The translations under genes were made by a program, and so were the position numbers. Below the pieces are notes generated by a model. The model did not search any database, had not been told where the DNA came from, and was given only the letters and a program-made list of their open reading frames with translations. 64,000 nucleotides of DNA from an uncultured Oscillospiraceae bacterium (lineage in GTDB: Bacteria; Bacillota; Clostridia; Oscillospirales; Oscillospiraceae): the NCBI GenBank assembly GCA_910587645.1, contig CAJUNA010000006.1:1-64000 (forward strand), given 5' to 3'. This document shows positions 1 through 10,008 of the stretch, in pieces (position 1 is the first letter of the stretch; each line of letters starts with the position of its first letter).

Positions 1-48
1 ACCGGCTCCAGCTACAGACTGGAGCACCACCAGTCCATTACTAACTAA
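1..48 (+). CDS. istB: C-terminal end of an IstB-like IS21 transposition ATPase (partial)
   Basis: The first 15 codons read TGSSYRLEHHQSITN and end at TAA (46-48). A G-x-SYRL end is typical of IstB helper ATPases, which load the IS21-family IstA transposase onto target DNA. The gene starts outside the window, so only the tail is visible. The call rests on this short peptide together with the two direct repeats just downstream, which look like the repeated terminal boxes of IS21-family elements. It is an inference, since 15 residues alone could match by chance. Confidence 0.45.
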   Translation, partial: TGSSYRLEHHQSITN

Positions 49-57
49 CTTTTTCCG

Positions 58-120
58 CTGGTATACTTCCTGGCGAAACCTCGCCCCGGCACTGGTATAC
101 TTTGTGGCGAAATTTGGCCC
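58..120. repeat. Two direct repeats, likely terminal boxes of an IS21-type element
   Basis: CTGGTATACTT followed two bases later by TGGCGAAA occurs at 58-78 and again at 92-112. The copies are 34 bp apart and share the following CC-rich tail. IS21-family elements carry several such repeats inside each end. With the IstB-like tail at 1-48, this would be the right end of an IS21-type insertion in the ICE. Confidence 0.5.
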
Positions 121-135
121 TTTTTACTTGACTGC

Positions 136-1110
136 TTACATATACATCATTTCAATTCCATTGTCTGCTAAATACTGCATCATTCCTCTTATATGCCCTA
201 CTTGGAATCGCATTTTAAGAAGGTTAGCATCTGCTTTTGCGTTTTCAATATAAGTATGAGCTGTATATTTTTCCTCCTCATCATATGCGGTATGTTCAAT
301 CGGTGCTAACAAAAACTTGTATTCCGAAATAGCATTAAACTCATTTGAAAATGATTCATTGATAACTGTATAACTACCCGATTGCTTGATAATCTGTGTA
401 TCCATTGATAGCCTATCTTGCAATGCTTCTAAAATCATTGTATAGCCAATATATGGACTATTTTTCCCTTTTACTCTAAAAATCTTTCTATCGTTATAAT
501 ACAATTCATAAGATACCAATTTCCCATACGGCGGGAATTGTATTCCTGTAGATTTTACGGCTTCTTCTGTAGAATAGACACTTTTTATCCTTAATCCCTT
601 TGGAAAAATATAACTAACACATCCAAGCGTTTCATCCAACTTAGATTTTGTCAAATCAGAAACATCTATCTTTCCGTTTTTTTGCTTCAGATATTCAGCA
701 CTAAACAACATCCAGTATCCTTTAATTGAGATTGCAAAAAACAAATCCAATCCATAATTATTCGCATATTCAATTCTCTTTTGGAGATTTCCCATACTAA
801 TAGAATATCGTTCTTTATCAGTATGCTTTATCTCCAACATGAATTTGTCTCCATTTCTCAACTCGATAAGCAAATCAGAAGTTGCTGTCTTTAATAACTG
901 AGAAACGCCCTCATCAAAACCTGTAATACTTTTGCACACTTCCATAAAGAGAAGTATTAAAACAAATTCATCCTCCTTGTTTTTTCCTACTAATCGTCGT
1001 TCAATTTCCTGCAAATCCATTCCAAGAGTAGTTGCTAAATTTTCTTGCTGCTCTCTGTTAAGATATGGCATCATCTGTTGAAATGCCATTATTTTATTAA
1101 AATCAGACAT
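136..1110 (-). CDS. Putative PD-(D/E)xK-fold nuclease, ICE accessory protein
   Basis: The protein has 324 residues from the ATG at 1110, which has a clear GGAGG 8 bases upstream; an upstream in-frame start would lack this site. Around residues 80-120 it shows D-LLIEL, then FMLEIKHT, then a helix LQKRIEYANN. This is the D...ExK pattern of the restriction-endonuclease fold. I do not recognise the family. The ORF is AT-rich compared with its ICE neighbours, which suggests separate acquisition. It stops 16 bases beyond the IS21-like repeats and is read in the same direction as the rest of the ICE. A role in DNA cleavage or defence is inference. Confidence 0.5.
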   Translation of the reverse strand: MSDFNKIMAFQQMMPYLNREQQENLATTLGMDLQEIERRLVGKNKEDEFVLILLFMEVCKSITGFDEGVSQLLKTATSDLLIELRNGDKFMLEIKHTDKERYSISMGNLQKRIEYANNYGLDLFFAISIKGYWMLFSAEYLKQKNGKIDVSDLTKSKLDETLGCVSYIFPKGLRIKSVYSTEEAVKSTGIQFPPYGKLVSYELYYNDRKIFRVKGKNSPYIGYTMILEALQDRLSMDTQIIKQSGSYTVINESFSNEFNAISEYKFLLAPIEHTAYDEEEKYTAHTYIENAKADANLLKMRFQVGHIRGMMQYLADNGIEMMYM

Positions 1111-1238
1111 ACCTCTTTCCTCCGTTCTCAAAATTCTTAAAATATTATATCACATTACGACAAATTTTTCCACCTCTCAGCTATGTAAAAGACGGCATCA
1201 GCTTCACGCCAACGCCGCCTTTTCTCTCGGTCAGTCCG

Positions 1239-1571
1239 TTATAAAATCCCTGCTTTTTTGAGATACCCAACGCTGTCATAGCAGCCACGGAAGTAGACCG
1301 CCTGCATCTCCATGTCCGTGAGCCGATTCTTCAGCTCCATTACCTCAATGAGAGCCGCACATTCTTCCTCGGTAAGCTCCGCCGCTTGTTCGCTGTCGAA
1401 CACAGCCAGTACCTTGGGATACTTCCCATAGATACCCTCAATCTTAGCGTGCAGGGCTTTGTACTGCTTATCTTCCTTTGACAGTTTAGCGGTGACAGAG
1501 CTTAGATATTCGTTGAAGATATTGCCATGGGCATCTACAAAAGTTTCAAATCTGAAAGTATCAGACACCAT
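1239..1571 (-). CDS. Small conserved ICE protein of unknown function
   Basis: A 110-residue protein starts at the ATG preceded by GGAGGTGATA; the in-frame GTG two codons earlier lies inside the ribosome site and is unlikely to be used. It is highly charged and helical, with a Glu-rich middle (LTEEECAALIEVMELKNRL) and no membrane segment. It lies 75 bp downstream of the giant helicase gene on the same strand and is probably cotranscribed with it. Homologues of this kind usually follow that helicase in Firmicutes conjugative elements. No function can be assigned from the sequence. Confidence 0.6.
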   Translation of the reverse strand: MVSDTFRFETFVDAHGNIFNEYLSSVTAKLSKEDKQYKALHAKIEGIYGKYPKVLAVFDSEQAAELTEEECAALIEVMELKNRLTDMEMQAVYFRGCYDSVGYLKKAGIL

Positions 1572-1645
1572 TATCACCTCCGATTTTTCTTATCGTCCTC
1601 TATTATACTGCCCACTTTTCATCAATACAAATGTGCAAATAGGAT

Positions 1646-4600
1646 TTAACGCTCCCGATTAGGTGTTTTCTTTTCGGGCTGTTCGTTTTCCTGCTCTGGC
1701 TCGGTATCCATAACAGAGGTATCCTTTTCGTCCAGATTCAGCTCAATGTTTAGGGCATTCAGCCTGTCGGTCTTTTCTTTCAGCTCATCTTCAAAGGCAA
1801 AGGGCTTCTGTACCTCGGTCTTTGCATTGGCAAGCTGCTCCAGAGTTTCCGCCTTTCTGGTCTTGGCGGCTTCCAGTCTGGCAGGGATTTTCCCAATCTC
1901 GTTTTCAATACGGGTCAGATTTCCCAGAGCGTCAGAGCCTAAATCAACCTTGTGCTTTGCCTTTCCGCAGAGGTTAAGACAGAAATGGGTGTTGAAGCTG
2001 TCGTAATAAACCTCCATCCTAAAACCTCGGTAGCTGCCGATTTCCACGGGATTTGACAGCGGATTTTCCTTACAAATTGCAAGAAGCATCTCGCCTGCGT
2101 CCGCTTTTTCCTTGTAGGTCACGCCCTTTAAGGTCATGGGGCAGAACTTATCATCGCCCTGCGGCTTGTGCTGTTCGGCAAGAGCGGCATCGTTTTCATA
2201 ACTGGCAATGCGTTCCTCATATTCCTTGATGGTCTGCGGAAAGTATTTCAGTATCCTGTCCTCAAGGTCGTAATGCTCAGAAAGATAGCTCTGTTTCAAG
2301 ACTTTCAGCTTCGCCACCTGCATATCCAAGTCCATCTTTTCCTTGAAACGCTCATCTCCCGTGGCAAGCATCTTGACCTCCGCAAAGGAAAGAGCCACCT
2401 CGTCCACATCCTCGGCGGAACGCACGGGGCTTTTGCTCGTCATTATCTGGGAGATAAATTTCTGCTTCGATTCCACAAGCTGATAGAGGTATGCATCAAA
2501 GGTCTGCTCCGTCACATAGCGGTAAACCTCTACTTCTGGGAACATATTGCCCTGTCTTTCGATACGCCCCTGCCTTTGTTCAAGGTCGCTTGGTCGCCAC
2601 GGGCAGTCGAGGTTGTGAATGGCAATCAGCCTGTCCTGCACATTCGTACCTGCCCCCATCTTCGGCGTAGAGCCTAAGAGGACACGCACCTCGCCGCCTC
2701 TGACCTTTGCGAACAGCTCTTTTTTCTGTGCATCGGTAGCCGCTTCGTGGATGAAACGCACCTGCTCGGCAGGAACGCCACGGGCAATCAGCTTCTCTCG
2801 GATGTCATCGTACACATTGAAAGTGCCGTCATTCTTCGGGGTGGAGAGGTCGCAGAAAATGAGCTGCGTTGCCTTGGTGTCGGCGTGTTCCTCCCAGATA
2901 CGGTACACATTATCAATGCAGGCGTTGACCTTGCTGTTCGGGTCGTCTGGCAGCATGGGGTCAATCATCCTCTGGTCGAGGGCTAACTTCCTGCCGTCAT
3001 TGGTCACTTTCAGCATGTTGTCAACCTGCGGCTCGACAAGCCTTGCACGGATTTTCTCGGCTCTCTTGGCAAGCCCCGCCACCATTTCGGTCTGTATCTC
3101 GCTCGGCTTGGTCTTTACATTGTGGTAGTTGACCTTGGGGACGGGGAGCTTCAACATATCGGCGGTCTGGATGTCCGCCACCTCTCGGAACATCTGCATC
3201 AGCTCTGGCAGGTTGTGGAACTTGGCAAACCGTGTCTTGGCTCGGTAGTTCGTGCCTTCGGGTGAAAGCTCCAACGCCGTGATGGTTTCCCCAAAAGTGG
3301 AAGCCCATGCGTCAAAATGCTGTAAGCCGTTCCGTGCAAGGGCGTCATACTGCAAATATCTCTGCACGGAGTACATCTCCACCATGGAGTTGCTCACGGG
3401 CGTTCCCGTGGCGAAAACCGTGCCACGGTTTCCCGTGATTTCATCCAGATAGCGGCATTTCATAAAGAGGTCGCTCGACTTCTGGGCTTCGGTCTGGGCG
3501 ATGCCGCCCACATTCCGCATCTTCGTGTAGAGGTACAGATTTTTGTAAAAATGGCTCTCGTCTATAAAGAGCCTGTCAACGCCTAACTGCTCAAAATCTA
3601 TCACCGTATCCTTTCTTTTCGTGTCGTTGAGTTTCTTTAGCTTGGCTTCAATGCCTTTCCTTGTTTTCATAAGCTGCTTGACCGTGAACTGCTCGCCGTT
3701 GGATTTCTGCACATCTTCGATGCCCATTTCAATATCGTCAAGCTGCCGCTGTAGCTGTTCTCGCTGCCGTTCCACGCTCATCTGGATTTTCTCGAATTGA
3801 GAATGTCCGATAATCACCGCATCATAATCGCCCGTGGCAATCCTGCCGCAGAACTTCTTGCGGTTAGCGGTTTCAAAATCCTGCTTAGTGGTAACAAGGA
3901 TATTGGCACTCGGATAGAGCCGTAAATACTCAGATGCCCATTGCCCCACAAGATGATTTGGCACAACAAACATGGATTTCTGGCATAGCCCTAACCGCTT
4001 GCTTTCCTGTGCGGCGGCTACCATCTCAAAGGTTTTTCCCGCACCTACCTTGTGGGCAAGGAGCGTGTTGCCGCCGTAAAGGATATGGGCGATAGCGTTG
4101 ACTTGGTGCGGTCTTAGCGTGATTTCTGGACTGATGCCGCCGAATGTGATATGCCGCCCGTCATACTCACGGTGTCGCACGGAGTTAAAAGTGTCGTTGT
4201 AGTAACGGACAAGGCGGTTTCTCCGTTCTGAGTCTTTCCATATCCAGTCTTGGAACGCCTGTTTTATCACCTCCTGTTTTGCCTGTGCCGCCGTGGTTTC
4301 CTTGTGATTAAACACCGCTTTTTTATTGCCGTGTTCATCGTAAACATAGTCAAAAATGCGGGTGTCTTTAAGGTTTAGCGTATCTTCAATAATACGGTAG
4401 GCACTCGCCCTTTTTGTACCGTAGGTGCTGTCCGCCTTGACATTACCGAAGTCGGAAGTCTTGTTCTCGATAAACCAGTCGCCGTTGTATGGGGTATAGC
4501 GGACTTGGATACGCCCTGCGGCATGGCTTGACGGAGTTAAAAGCTCCATCACAAACCGCTGTATATCGAACTCTGGTATCCATGTCGTACCCAGACGGAC

Positions 4601-7600
4601 AGAGATTTCCGCTGCGGAAAGGTCTTTCGGTATGACCTGCTTCAAGGCTTCCACATTGAGGGCGAGGGCAGGGTCGGACTTCGCCGCTATCTCTGCGATC
4701 TTCAGCTTTTCCCTCACATCGCCCGACAGATATTCGTCCGCCGTGACATACCGTGCAGGCTCTGTATTGGGCACACGGAAGATAACGCCCTGTAATTCCG
4801 TGACGATTTCCTCCTGCGTCCTGCCCGTGAGCCGTGCCATATAGCCAAGGTCAACACGGGCTTTCTCCCCGATGGAGAGTGCGAGGGCTTCGCTTGCCGT
4901 TTCCACGGAAGTGACCTCTCGGTGGGGCTTTATTGTCCGCTTGGTGAACATATCCGCCTTGCGTTTGAAATTGCCCTCGTCATCAAGTACCTCAAGGGAA
5001 CACAAAAGGAAGTAGCTCTCATCGGCGGCAAAGGCAAGATAATTCCCTCGGCTGTTGATAAGCCCGTACTTCTCGGTAAAGGCATCGTACAGATGGTTAA
5101 GGTTTTCCTGCTCGGTCTGTATCATTTCTTCGGGGTAATCGTTGGTCTGGTACTCGATAAGGCTACGCACGCTGTCCCGTATTTCAAGCAGCCCTTTGAC
5201 ACGGTTTGCCGCCGTCATTGACAGCGTGGCAGGGGTCATCCTGTCATTCTCTCGGAAGTAAATCTGACCGTTTACCAGAGTATAAGAAAAGTTCCGCACA
5301 TTCGGGTCGGCAGGAATGGAGTTGTCCTGCTCATCGGAAATCTCGTCAATCTCAAAGTCTGGTATTTCGCCGTTTATCCGCTGCATGGCTTCGTGAAGCA
5401 GCTCGGAAAGAGGTCTGTCCTTGTCTGCTTTGCAGGCAGGCTCTAACTTACCGAAGCGGGTGCTTTCGTTCACCATACGCCCAAGCACCATTTCGGGGTG
5501 CTGCACAAAATAGCTGTTCATGGTGATGCCGTCCGCATTGGTATCAAGATAAATCCAGTCTGGCTCGACATCTGTCACTCGGTCACGCTTTTGCAGGATG
5601 AGAATATCGCTCGTGACTTCCGTGCCGGCATTGGCACAGAAAGTATTGTCTGGAAGCCTTACCGCCCCCAGAAGCTCGGCTCTCTGGGCGATATACCGCC
5701 TCACCTCTGGGCTTGCCTTATCCATCGTACCCTTGGAAGTGACGAACATTACCACGCCGCCCATGCGTACCTTATCCAGAGCCTTTGCGAAAAAGTAGTC
5801 ATGAATAAGGAACTTCTGGGCGTTGTAGCGGCTGTCATCTACCTTAAATTCCCCAAACGGCACATTGCCAAGCACCACATCAAAGTGGCTGTCTGGGAGC
5901 TTCGTGTCCTCAAAGCCCTCTACGGCAATTTTCGCTTTCTGGTAGAGCTGCTTTGCGATTTCGCCTGTCAGCGGGTCGATTTCCACGCCGTGGAGCTTAG
6001 AGCCTGCCATGCTTTCGGGCAGAAGCCCGAAGAAATTTCCCGTGCCGCAGGACGGCTCTAAAATATTGCCCTGCGAAAAGCCCAGACGGTCAAGGGCTTC
6101 ATACATCGCCTTAATAACAACAGGCGGCGTATAAAATGCCGTCAGGGTGGATTCCTTTGCCGCACGGTATTCCTCTGGGGACAGGCTCGCATACAGCTCT
6201 TTGAACTCGTCTGCCCATGCTGCGTTGTTCTCGTCAAACGCCATGGACAGACCGCCCCAGCCGACATACTTTGCAAGGGTTTCCTGTTCTTCGGGCGTGG
6301 CAAGACGGTTTTCAAGCTGAAGCTCGTGCAGCAGATTGACCGCCGCCATATTGTTTCTAAACTTTTCTTTTGCACCTCCAACACCAAGGGTATCATCCGT
6401 GATGCGGAAGTTTTTGCGTTCATTGGATGGTGAGAGCAGCCTGTACGCATTCAGAGTGCCTTTTTTATATCCATCCGCATATCTGCGGAAATCCTCTGCG
6501 GACATTTCGGTTAGCTGCTTGAGCCATTCGCCCGAAGCTATTCCAACAAGGCTGTCACCGTTTTTATCCCGCAAAAGCACCTCGGTATCTGCCTTTAAGT
6601 CGCCATACCCGATGCTGTCTTTTACGGCTTCCAGTTTTTCAAGTATTCCAGTCGGCAGGGCAGGCTCTGGCTGCTTTGCCGACTGCTCCAGAAGCCTGCG
6701 GACATAGCCGATTTTTTCCACTCGGTTTATCGGAAAGCCCACATTGTTCTGGAATGTGATGTCACGCATGGAAACATCACCGCTGATTTCACCAATGCTT
6801 TCAATGAGATAGCGGCGGTTGTCGATGGTGAGTTCCGTTCCGATAAGGTCAGAATTGTCCTGCTTTGCAGGCTCAGACGGGGCAGGCTCTACGCCCTGTT
6901 TTACCCGTTCCGTAGAAAGCCATTCCTCGGCTTCCTTATCGGATACTGCCTTTCTGACCTCCAAAAGCCCCGTTTCGGCTTCTTCCTCAGTGGGGTAGGT
7001 CAGCACCTTGCCGTCATCAGCAGCATAGTATTCCTCTCGGATGTTGTCCCAGATGGCAAAGGCATCTTCGGGGTCGGGGAACGCATCTGAGGTCATAATT
7101 ACCTCAAAGCGTTCCTCTGGCGGCTCGGTTTCATATTCCGCCGCAATCTTTTCCGCATAGGCAAGCATTTCATCAACGGCGGAACTTTCCTCGGCGGCTT
7201 TTTCTTCTTCGGGCTGTGCCTTGTCCTCGGCTTTCCTGTTCCAGTCGGGTTCGGTAGCCATTATCTCGGCAAGGAGTTTCTCATCCTCTTGGGTCAGCTC
7301 GGTGTGCTGCTCCAGAAAAGGAACGAACACATCACGCCCGAAACGCAGGCTGTCTATCTTCGCATGGTAGAAATCCTCGCCCTGCCGTTTCCACATTGGG
7401 ATAAAGGGGCAGTCGGGGGAAAGATAATAGTCATAAAAGTTCTTGATATGGGCAATCAGGTCGCCCTCGCCGTCCCCGATGTCAAACCGTCCCTCATAAT
7501 GGAAGTCCTCGCCGCCCACAACAGCGGAGATTTCAAAATCAGTCTTTTTGTACCAACCGACACCCTTGCTCTTATCCAGTCTTTCACGGTGCTGCTTTTC

Positions 7601-9961
7601 GTCCAGAATGCCAAGCAGCTTATTCCCAAGGGCAAAGCTCAAATCCGTGAAGCGGTCATTCATCTGTCTGTCATAAAAGGCGGTATGCTCGGAGAAGCCA
7701 ATGGAAAATTGCAGGCTGTCGGGTTTTTCCTCGGTGAGTGTTTCCGTTTTCTGGCTTTCGGTGATGACCGTTTTCAGATGGTCGTTTGCGGGATTTTCAC
7801 GGAGCTTTTCTTCAAAGTCAGCACGGCTCAATTCCTTTCCAAACAGGGGAAACTCTGGATTCCGCAGGGATACGGTATCCTCGTTGAAGTCGGAAATCTC
7901 ATATTTATCCGCACCGATATACACCACATCACCCTCATGGTAGAGATAACAGAGAGGATGCAGTTCTGTAAGCTCCTGCGAAAAACGCCACGCATTGCTA
8001 CGGCTGTAAACACTGGTCGTCGCACCCTTTACCAGAGAAAGGAAGTCAATGAGCTGCTGCACGGCGGCAGGGTCGGAGAAAATCTGCTCCATTCGCTCGG
8101 CGGTCACATCGGCAAGGTCGGTACGCCCCACCTTTTCAAGCAGGGCTTTTTCGTAGCCGTCCAAGTCACGGATAAAGTCGGAGAGCCGCAGAGAGAGCGT
8201 ATCCCGTTTGGCGGCAGGGGGCAGGTCACGATTGGCGTCAATGAAACGCTGCCTTGCCATTTTTCTCTGTGTGTCGATTTCATACTGCGGGGCAGAGATG
8301 TCCTCCAGAAAATCAGCGTAATGGTCTTTCTCTTTCGGGTTGAGGTAGCGGTTGTCCTTTATCAGCTCACGCAGGCGTTTTTCCACCTTAGACCAACTTA
8401 AAACAAGGTCATGCTCCGTGGAGATTCCGTTACGGTCAATGGAGATTCCTTTGCCGTCATGCCACGCATAGCCCTCCGTACCGTCCGAAAATGTGATATG
8501 AGAGCCGCCTGTGCCGTATTCCTTTTTCAGAAAAGCAATGTTGCTCTTGCTGTCCTCATGTTTCCAAAACTGACGGTAGATACGGTATTTGCTGTCTTGA
8601 AATCCGCTGCCTTTCGTGAGGATAGCGTCAATATCTTCCTGTGAAATAGCAAAAGCAGAGGATTTTTCGTCCTCTGCTTCAACCATCATTTCAATCTGTT
8701 CATCAACGGTGGGGAGATTGGCTCTGACTTCTTCCTCGGTGGCAATGCTGAGCTGTTCGCCGCTCTCGGTTAGTTGTAAATCAGCTCGGTCAGAATCACT
8801 TCCTCCGCTTGGCTGCGGATGTTGTTCATCATCTGTACCCACTGCATGGGTGCTTTCTCTTTCAGTTCCTCCGTCACGCCCTGCTCCTTGGAGAGCTGTT
8901 TCGTCAGAAGCTCCAACCTCTGCAACGCCGTCTGCTCGGTCTGGTGCAGGTGTTCGTTCAGCCTGCCCGATGTCAGCAGGTTGAGGTAAGTCACCCTCTT
9001 GTGTTTCTCCAGATAATCCCTGTGCATCAATGCGTATCTGCCAAGCGGAAGCTCTTGCTCTGTCGGTAATGTGAGGTCGGGTATAAGGTAATCCCCCTGT
9101 CTGGTGTAAGTGATTTCGCTCATTATTTTCGCTCCTTTCGGGTTGTTGTCTGCCTATATCATAGCGGCTCTGTGCCTTTGGTGCAAAGGTGCGGTTTTGC
9201 CCTTTCTCTGCGATTTGCACATTTCGGATAGACAGGGAGATTTCCCTTAGTGCCATTTCCGCAATGTCGCTCGTGGCAATGCCGATGGCGTTAAGGGTCT
9301 GGGGCGTGTTGAAATTGACAATCGCCCCGAAGTCCTCTCGGTCAAAATATTCTGCCGTATCAACGCCGCACCTTGCCATCAGCATGAAAGCCACGCTGTT
9401 TACGGCAAGCTCACGGTACATGACCTCTATATTAAAATCGTCAAGCCCCTCAAGGAAGCTGCCCTCGGTGCAGGTCTTTAGCTGTGCCGTGTAGTCCTGC
9501 AGATTATCTTCCACGGCGTTCCTTGCCGTTTCCATTAGGACAGAAGCAAGGTCGGTGCTTTCCACCTCCCCGAACCTGTCGGAGAGCCGTTCCGTTACTG
9601 CCTGCTCGTACCGCTTATCCATCTGCCATATCGGGACGGGTCTGCTGCCGTAGTAGCCCTCATGGGTATCCGACACATCAAAATAGTATTTGAGGGTGTT
9701 CCTGCGTCCTTTTGTGTCAAACACGGCGATGCCCCTGCTGTCTTTGTTCACCCAACGCTTAAAGAGCTTATTCCAGACTTCAATCGTGGTAACGGCGGTG
9801 GCATCGGGTCTTTGGGCGTAAATCAAGAGCTGCTCGTCAAAGCGGCACTTGTAATTACGGCAGGCAGAGGATAAAAAGCCCTGCCACGCCTGTGGATTTT
9901 TTACAACGGTCACGCCCGTCCGCTGATACAGCTCCGTGATGAGCTGGTACTTTGCAGCCAT
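1646..9961 (-). CDS. Giant N6-methylase/SNF2-type helicase fusion of the ICE
   Basis: The 2771-residue protein starts at an ATG with GGAGG 10 bases upstream. A methyltransferase-like domain has motif I LEPSCGTGNF near residue 1300 and motif IV as NVPF near 1365. A superfamily-2 helicase follows, with Walker A HKVGAGKT near 1970, DESH near 2130 and motif VI QRQGRIERQG near 2460. The N-terminal 280 residues are followed by a Gly/Asp/Gln-rich linker (about 280-397) that coincides with the out-of-frame tnpV gene. A charged tail ends the protein. Such fusions are hallmark ORFs of large Firmicutes conjugative elements and are thought to protect or process element DNA, but the biochemical role is unproven. 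NVPF replaces the usual NPPY/F, so methylation activity is uncertain. Confidence 0.85.
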   Translation of the reverse strand: MAAKYQLITELYQRTGVTVVKNPQAWQGFLSSACRNYKCRFDEQLLIYAQRPDATAVTTIEVWNKLFKRWVNKDSRGIAVFDTKGRRNTLKYYFDVSDTHEGYYGSRPVPIWQMDKRYEQAVTERLSDRFGEVESTDLASVLMETARNAVEDNLQDYTAQLKTCTEGSFLEGLDDFNIEVMYRELAVNSVAFMLMARCGVDTAEYFDREDFGAIVNFNTPQTLNAIGIATSDIAEMALREISLSIRNVQIAEKGQNRTFAPKAQSRYDIGRQQPERSENNERNHLHQTGGLPYTRPHITDRARASAWQIRIDAQGLSGETQEGDLPQPADIGQAERTPAPDRADGVAEVGASDETALQGAGRDGGTERESTHAVGTDDEQHPQPSGGSDSDRADLQLTESGEQLSIATEEEVRANLPTVDEQIEMMVEAEDEKSSAFAISQEDIDAILTKGSGFQDSKYRIYRQFWKHEDSKSNIAFLKKEYGTGGSHITFSDGTEGYAWHDGKGISIDRNGISTEHDLVLSWSKVEKRLRELIKDNRYLNPKEKDHYADFLEDISAPQYEIDTQRKMARQRFIDANRDLPPAAKRDTLSLRLSDFIRDLDGYEKALLEKVGRTDLADVTAERMEQIFSDPAAVQQLIDFLSLVKGATTSVYSRSNAWRFSQELTELHPLCYLYHEGDVVYIGADKYEISDFNEDTVSLRNPEFPLFGKELSRADFEEKLRENPANDHLKTVITESQKTETLTEEKPDSLQFSIGFSEHTAFYDRQMNDRFTDLSFALGNKLLGILDEKQHRERLDKSKGVGWYKKTDFEISAVVGGEDFHYEGRFDIGDGEGDLIAHIKNFYDYYLSPDCPFIPMWKRQGEDFYHAKIDSLRFGRDVFVPFLEQHTELTQEDEKLLAEIMATEPDWNRKAEDKAQPEEEKAAEESSAVDEMLAYAEKIAAEYETEPPEERFEVIMTSDAFPDPEDAFAIWDNIREEYYAADDGKVLTYPTEEEAETGLLEVRKAVSDKEAEEWLSTERVKQGVEPAPSEPAKQDNSDLIGTELTIDNRRYLIESIGEISGDVSMRDITFQNNVGFPINRVEKIGYVRRLLEQSAKQPEPALPTGILEKLEAVKDSIGYGDLKADTEVLLRDKNGDSLVGIASGEWLKQLTEMSAEDFRRYADGYKKGTLNAYRLLSPSNERKNFRITDDTLGVGGAKEKFRNNMAAVNLLHELQLENRLATPEEQETLAKYVGWGGLSMAFDENNAAWADEFKELYASLSPEEYRAAKESTLTAFYTPPVVIKAMYEALDRLGFSQGNILEPSCGTGNFFGLLPESMAGSKLHGVEIDPLTGEIAKQLYQKAKIAVEGFEDTKLPDSHFDVVLGNVPFGEFKVDDSRYNAQKFLIHDYFFAKALDKVRMGGVVMFVTSKGTMDKASPEVRRYIAQRAELLGAVRLPDNTFCANAGTEVTSDILILQKRDRVTDVEPDWIYLDTNADGITMNSYFVQHPEMVLGRMVNESTRFGKLEPACKADKDRPLSELLHEAMQRINGEIPDFEIDEISDEQDNSIPADPNVRNFSYTLVNGQIYFRENDRMTPATLSMTAANRVKGLLEIRDSVRSLIEYQTNDYPEEMIQTEQENLNHLYDAFTEKYGLINSRGNYLAFAADESYFLLCSLEVLDDEGNFKRKADMFTKRTIKPHREVTSVETASEALALSIGEKARVDLGYMARLTGRTQEEIVTELQGVIFRVPNTEPARYVTADEYLSGDVREKLKIAEIAAKSDPALALNVEALKQVIPKDLSAAEISVRLGTTWIPEFDIQRFVMELLTPSSHAAGRIQVRYTPYNGDWFIENKTSDFGNVKADSTYGTKRASAYRIIEDTLNLKDTRIFDYVYDEHGNKKAVFNHKETTAAQAKQEVIKQAFQDWIWKDSERRNRLVRYYNDTFNSVRHREYDGRHITFGGISPEITLRPHQVNAIAHILYGGNTLLAHKVGAGKTFEMVAAAQESKRLGLCQKSMFVVPNHLVGQWASEYLRLYPSANILVTTKQDFETANRKKFCGRIATGDYDAVIIGHSQFEKIQMSVERQREQLQRQLDDIEMGIEDVQKSNGEQFTVKQLMKTRKGIEAKLKKLNDTKRKDTVIDFEQLGVDRLFIDESHFYKNLYLYTKMRNVGGIAQTEAQKSSDLFMKCRYLDEITGNRGTVFATGTPVSNSMVEMYSVQRYLQYDALARNGLQHFDAWASTFGETITALELSPEGTNYRAKTRFAKFHNLPELMQMFREVADIQTADMLKLPVPKVNYHNVKTKPSEIQTEMVAGLAKRAEKIRARLVEPQVDNMLKVTNDGRKLALDQRMIDPMLPDDPNSKVNACIDNVYRIWEEHADTKATQLIFCDLSTPKNDGTFNVYDDIREKLIARGVPAEQVRFIHEAATDAQKKELFAKVRGGEVRVLLGSTPKMGAGTNVQDRLIAIHNLDCPWRPSDLEQRQGRIERQGNMFPEVEVYRYVTEQTFDAYLYQLVESKQKFISQIMTSKSPVRSAEDVDEVALSFAEVKMLATGDERFKEKMDLDMQVAKLKVLKQSYLSEHYDLEDRILKYFPQTIKEYEERIASYENDAALAEQHKPQGDDKFCPMTLKGVTYKEKADAGEMLLAICKENPLSNPVEIGSYRGFRMEVYYDSFNTHFCLNLCGKAKHKVDLGSDALGNLTRIENEIGKIPARLEAAKTRKAETLEQLANAKTEVQKPFAFEDELKEKTDRLNALNIELNLDEKDTSVMDTEPEQENEQPEKKTPNRER
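8770..9123 (-). CDS. tnpV: TnpV-family protein nested out of frame in the helicase gene
   Basis: The 117-residue ORF matches TnpV (named after Tn4451) closely: MSEITYTRQGDYLIPDLTLP at the start, LGRYALMHRDYLEKH, then NIRSQAEEVILTELIYN at the end. It is on the same strand as the helicase but shifted by +1, so both frames are open over 354 bp. It has its own AAAGGAG 8 bases before ATG. TnpV proteins are small proteins of unknown function carried by mobile elements. The helicase frame over this stretch is low-complexity linker, so tnpV is the conserved reading here. Confidence 0.8.
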   Translation of the reverse strand: MSEITYTRQGDYLIPDLTLPTEQELPLGRYALMHRDYLEKHKRVTYLNLLTSGRLNEHLHQTEQTALQRLELLTKQLSKEQGVTEELKEKAPMQWVQMMNNIRSQAEEVILTELIYN

Positions 9962-10008
9962 TCGCTCTGCACCTCCTTATCGTGTGATTTCTTTGTCCTT
10001 TCGGTTTC

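Noticed and set aside
7289..8401. A 370-residue plus-strand ORF opposite the helicase gene
   Set aside because: It mirrors the codon pattern of the helicase gene and has no recognisable domain or ribosome site.
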